From NCBI GenBank assembly GCA_964017145.1, contig OZ024852.1, positions 2,543,945 through 2,607,944 of the forward strand: 64,000 nucleotides of DNA. Direction: 5' to 3'. The stretch is from Agrocybe praecox (lineage: Eukaryota; Basidiomycota; Agaricomycetes; Agaricales; Agrocybaceae). This document shows, piece by piece, positions 60,400 to 64,000 of this stretch. The translations under genes were made by a program, and so were the position numbers. The notes beneath the pieces were generated by a model that saw only the letters and a list, made by a program, of their open reading frames with translations, was not told the DNA's origin and searched no databases. Positions within the stretch are counted from its first letter, which is position 1, and each line of letters begins with the position of its first letter.

Positions 60400-61449
60400 C
60401 TAGGAAGCAACATCGGCGTCTTCGGCTGATCTCCATCTCAAGTTGGATTCATAGAAGTTCAGAAGCTGGAAATATATGTCAACTTATGCATCCAGTATTA
60501 TAGAGGGCATTATACGCACTGTCTGGGGGAAACGCGCTTTGCAAATAGCATTTGTTTCCATAACAGCTTCGCCAGTATTACTAAGCACAACATAAAGTAC
60601 AATCAGCAAAGGTCATCCAAAAACCAGTTGAACGAGAACTTACAGGGTAAAGAACACCATGAGCTCATTTTCATTCTGCTCAACAGTGTCCACTGATTTG
60701 ACAAGGCCCTCCCAGTTTGATAGATGTTTATAGGCGTCCATATTTCCGATAGGCTTTTCTTGAGACTCTGGAGTTGGGCTTCTGGCCTTTTTAGCAGAGG
60801 CCTTCGAAGTTTGGGCCGCGCTTTTGCGAGCTTTTTTGGCCGGTTTCTCAGGTTCGTCGACCTGCATGTCGTCATCTTCAGACGCAGGTTTTTGGGAGAC
60901 CGATTTGCGGTTGCGTTTCTTGCTAGCAGTAATAGAAGCGTTGTCGGCTTCGGAGTCGTCAACTTGAGAGGATTTGCGGCCTTTCTGTGGTGATTTCTTA
61001 TCGACCGACTTCCTGCCTGCCTGCCTCTTCTTGTGGGGGTTCTTTTTCCAGTATTCATCGACAAGCGCCGAGGCATTCCTAGAGACGTGAGCTGTAAGTT
61101 GAGATCATAGATGAAGATAATGGTACACAAACCCCGCATCCACCTCATTTACCCAGCTGTTCTCTTCGGGGCCGTATCCTTTCCATTTTACATAGTACCC
61201 CATTCGGCCCTACGCGACGTGAAAACGCGTCATAAGCATATAATTCAAGATAAACATAACAAGTGCGGAGCCTACGTCTTCAAAAACTCCGCGTTTCGCG
61301 TCGAGAACCTCTTCGATTTCGTATTCGCTACCATCTTCCTCGCCCTCTTCGTCTTCAGATTCTGGGCCTTCCTTAGCAGCTTTTTCTTCTAACTTTGATG
61401 CAACAAAAGAGTCGTCGCTGTCGGAGCCAACGGTATTATAGACTGGCAT
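60400..61449 (-). CDS. Heterochromatin protein 1 homologue (chromo + chromoshadow)
   Basis: Start MPVYNTVGSDSDDSF at 61449. An acidic lead (ESEDEEGEEDGS) enters the chromodomain EYEIEEVLDAKRGVFED, spliced to GRMGYYVKWKGYGPEENSWV. The aromatic residues that cage methyl-lysine are present: Tyr in EYEIEEVL, Trp in VKWKGY, Trp in NSW. A basic hinge follows (KKNPHKKRQAGRKSVDKK; KKARKSAAQTSKASAKKAR), suited to bind nucleic acid. The chromoshadow domain reads AYKHLSNWEGLVKSVDTVEQ, ELMVFFTL, and a final LLNFYESNLRWR. HP1 proteins bind H3K9-methylated nucleosomes and dimerise through the chromoshadow domain to build silent chromatin. Exon 1 is 61449-61276; introns are GT..AG. Confidence 0.93.
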
Positions 61450-61751
61450 AGTAAATATAAAGCAGTAGAGAGCCCAAGACTCTAACACGAGACTGTTTTG
61501 AAGCGGATGTGGCAGTTGGCGCGGAACAAACAGCGTGAGAATATTATTGTGGCCACCTACATAGTTATGAACTGGCTTAAAATGGCTTTCAAAAGGCTTT
61601 CAATTTTTGAGCAGGTGAAACTGGTATCTTGGTCTTAGGTTCATATATGTTTACTTAGGGACTCCAATAATTCTCAGAGAGGGTCTGGCTTTTGTGCAAA
61701 GGAGAATATAATTCAACAAAAGGAAGTGGAATATTTGGCATTATAAACATG

Positions 61752-62472
61752 TCACTTTCTTCGACTTGGACTGGCACTGCGTCCACGCGCAGGTCTCCCC
61801 TTTTTGGGTCCTGATGGTGGAGGACGAACAAATGCATAGTCGCATTGAATAACTTGCTCGAGTAAAGGCGTTCCTGATGCACCATCAATGGCTGCTTGAG
61901 CTTCAGTCGCGGTTTCGTATTCCACCAAAGCATATCCCTGTGAGAATTTGGACGCAAAGACATAAGAGATTCAATCACAGTCGAGTGAATTTAGCGCCTC
62001 ACCTTCACATAACCTGTCCGACGATCAAGGTTCAAATGAAGGTTTTTGATCTCTCCAAACTCTCCAAATTTGTCATGTAAATCGTCTTCTGTCGCCTCTT
62101 CGTGGACATTGGTGACAAGGACAATCCATCCTTCGACCGCTAGAAAAAGGTTGAGTATTGGGGTAACAAAAGTATCGCATTATGACGAACATCGTGCGGC
62201 ACGGGTATCATCCTTGGTTTGTGTGCTCTCGACACGGTCGTATGTTGGCTCCGCTGTCACCGTAGAATCGTTTCCTCCTGTATGCGTTGTTATCTCGGAT
62301 GCTCTGACGCGTAATCACTCCATAAGCTGTACCTGTTCTTTGGAAGCCTCTGCCTCTGCGTCTTACAGCTCCCCCCGAAGTCACTGCGTAAAATGAATTG
62401 TGTAAGCCTATGACCTGGCTGCACGGCTACGGATAACATACTTTCGTCAATGTTCATCTCATCGTCGGACAT
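61752..62472 (-). CDS. Exon junction complex protein Y14 (RBM8A)
   Basis: Start [10 protein letters not shown] at 62472. A short Arg-rich segment ([11 protein letters not shown]) precedes one [70 protein letters not shown]2 is IVLVTNV and RNP1 is YVKGYALVEY. The part [16 protein letters not shown] follows, and an RS-like tail [15 protein letters not shown] ends at TGA 61752. Y14 pairs with Mago in the exon junction complex, deposited after splicing and used in export and decay of mRNA. A longer overlapping frame past the stop is in another phase and is not the protein. About 300 bases separate it from the HP1 start. Confidence 0.93.
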
Positions 62473-63243
62473 CTTCGATGATTATATTCGCCGAATTGCT
62501 TTGGCGAGAGGAGTCAGTTGGTTTTGGATATCGCGGTTCAACGTTCAACACCTAAGAGTGTGACAAGCGTAAGCGTTACCACGAAAATAACGTGCCGATC
62601 GGCATATTATTATTGCGGACTTTGAAATAGTTATCAGATCCTGAAACGTTTTGTCGAGTTGCTTCACGTTAGGACTAAATTCGACTGCATGACTAGTGAT
62701 AAATTGGTGTTTTCGAGTCACTTTGTCTGTACGAATCCTCCTTGGAACGGAGTGCTCATTTCTGGCATCTGCAGCGTATCAACCTATTTTCGATTCCAAC
62801 AAACAATTCGATTTAGCTCGCCATTCGGTATCCTTCACTCAACAGTACATTACGCCATTATTCCCTGAGTGCCGAAAGTTCTTTTTGACATGTTTTTGAG
62901 TTAAGGGTCTGTTTGAACTTTGATCCCGATTCCCTTGTCAAGATAGCCGAGTCTATTCTCCTTTCTTCGACATTCTGTGCTCGTGCCTGAAATTCCTTTC
63001 TAGCAACCAGCGATCTCACAAATCCTCATCGCGATTTAGTTTGTCCTCCATACGTGGTCAAGCCATGGATCTTCAGGCCTCAGGCGTTTCAAAAATTTCG
63101 CACACGATAAAACGGTCCGAAAGGTAAGAGTTCCTTTACTTATTAAAGCAAGGAAAGTATCATCTGGAAAAGCAACCAACCTCTTCACATACTATCCTTA
63201 TTTACCCATTTGCTTCTGTTCTCTAGCTTAATTCGTATTCGTC
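62473..63243. other. Intergenic, upstream of Y14 and of the MYND gene
   Basis: Divergent region of about 770 bases. A frame at 62659-62899 has no motif. Confidence 0.4.
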
Positions 63244-63970
63244 ATGCAAGCTGTACCTCTCATTAATCACCCATGCACCCTGTGCTGTAGGCCTACTTCT
63301 ATGTGGTGCAGCCGCTGCCAAATCGCCTGGTATTGTTCAGCGGAGCATATCCACAGTGTCAGTAAAGCTGTTATGTCAAGGTTTATATGCAGTACATACT
63401 CATCTTTATTAACGCAGGATTGGCCTCGGCACCGTAGAGAATGCGTCCCCGCTGCAACCCCTCAAAACTCCTATACAACGATCGCTACACCGCCCCCAGC
63501 TGAGCCGCAGTTCGTAACGGTTAGCGCGATTGTGTTTCCTCCAGAAGAAGGTACGTCAGACAACCACGCTTACAAACAAGCTAGCAGCTAAGCGACCTGT
63601 GTCGTCAGAGCGTCCGCGGATTGCCAACGTCAAATGCCGCCCTTCACTTAAAAGCTCTCAAGGCGTTTGTCCAACACCTATGCTCGAGCAGTATTTCCAA
63701 GGCATGGAAATTGGACATTTGATCCTCACCGAGGGATTGAACGGCGAGCCTCTGCGATTCCCTCTCCACGTCTGGTATTCCCCCGAAATGTTACACAAGG
63801 GGACTCAGATCAACCGTTCTATTTTCCACATCACTTCCGGTGCTGCCGACAAGCCTTGGTGTGGGCCCGTCATCGCACTCAAATTCAACGGCTCCCGAAG
63901 GCAAGGATACACCGACGCTGGCTCGAACGACCTCCCCGCCCTCTCCGCTTACTTCCTCTCGTACAAGTAA
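63244..63970 (+). CDS. MYND zinc-finger protein
   Basis: Three exons, 63244-63357, 63418-63550 and 63609-63970, sum to 609 nt and give 202 aa. The MYND finger sits at the N-terminus: CTLCCRPTSMWCSRCQIAWYCSAEH, spliced to DWPRHRREC. His stands where Cys is often found after YCSA, a variant seen in many basidiomycete MYND proteins. The rest (GHLILTEGLNGEPLRFPLHVWYSPE; GPVIALKFNGSRRQGYTDAG; LPALSAYFLSYK) is unassigned. MYND fingers bind proline-rich peptides in partners. The TAA lies in a GTAAAT context, so a further intron and an exon beyond the window cannot be excluded. Confidence 0.78.
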
Positions 63971-64000
63971 ATTAAAATACCGGAGTATTTGGATCTCCCA

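Noticed and set aside
61655..61978. 107-codon minus frame extending past the Y14 stop
   Set aside because: It is in a different phase from the RRM. The RRM frame itself ends in a normal RS-like tail at 61752.
1..64000. Mating-type locus, biosynthetic cluster or CRISPR-like array
   Set aside because: No homeodomain, pheromone receptor, PKS/NRPS/terpene core enzyme or regular spaced repeats were seen; the window is mainly housekeeping genes.

Overview
This window is eukaryotic nuclear DNA from a filamentous fungus, most likely an Agaricomycete (Basidiomycota). Genes are compact and split by many introns of about 50-70 bases with GT..AG ends and CTRAY-like branch points. Gene content fits this assignment: a velvet regulator, HP1, Y14, an Iml1/GATOR1 subunit, tandem BTB genes, a MYND protein and adhesin-like repeat proteins. 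I saw no tRNA, rRNA, CRISPR array or intact transposon.

Layout. 0-4.6 kb: a mitochondrial-type TPR protein (-) and TIM23 (+) share a divergent promoter, followed by a velvet-domain gene (+). An artificial 200-N gap sits in the third TIM23 intron. 4.6-9.4 kb: gene-poor, with two apparently decayed copies (-) of an adhesin-like membrane protein family. 9.5-12.5 kb: a CYSTM/PQQGY protein (+) and cytochrome c1 (-). 13.4-21.5 kb: IML1 (+), NatB subunit NAT3/Naa20 (-), a THP3/LENG8-like SAC3-domain gene (+). 21.7-24.5 kb: two tandem BTB/POZ paralogues (-). 24.8-28.9 kb: tRNA endonuclease SEN2 (-) and dynein intermediate chain (+), head to head. 29.4-45 kb: two paralogous multi-pass membrane genes in opposite orientation enclose an SDR, GRX5, a CUE+Smr protein, a DUF2015 protein and a fragment-rich stretch. 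45-48.9 kb: no gene recognised. 48.9-55.9 kb: a large disordered protein with TRSGTIV repeats (-), head to head with a long protein that has an N-terminal membrane helix and ends in HDEL (+). 55.9-60.4 kb: no gene recognised. 60.4-64 kb: HP1 (-), Y14/RBM8A (-), a MYND protein (+).

Most genes are housekeeping: mitochondrial import, respiration and Fe-S assembly (TIM23, CYT1, GRX5), TOR control (IML1), RNA processing (SEN2, THP3-like, Y14, CUE-Smr), N-terminal acetylation, dynein transport and heterochromatin. There is no operon logic. The main organising feature is repeated head-to-head gene pairs with short shared promoters.

The most interesting observations are: an intron in the first gene whose only frame-consistent donor is GA instead of GT; the inverted pair of unknown membrane genes; a predicted type II ER protein ending in HDEL; and the TRSGTIV/KEN-motif protein. 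Exon models were assembled by hand from reading frames and splice consensus. Those stated with a total length were checked to sum to whole codons.
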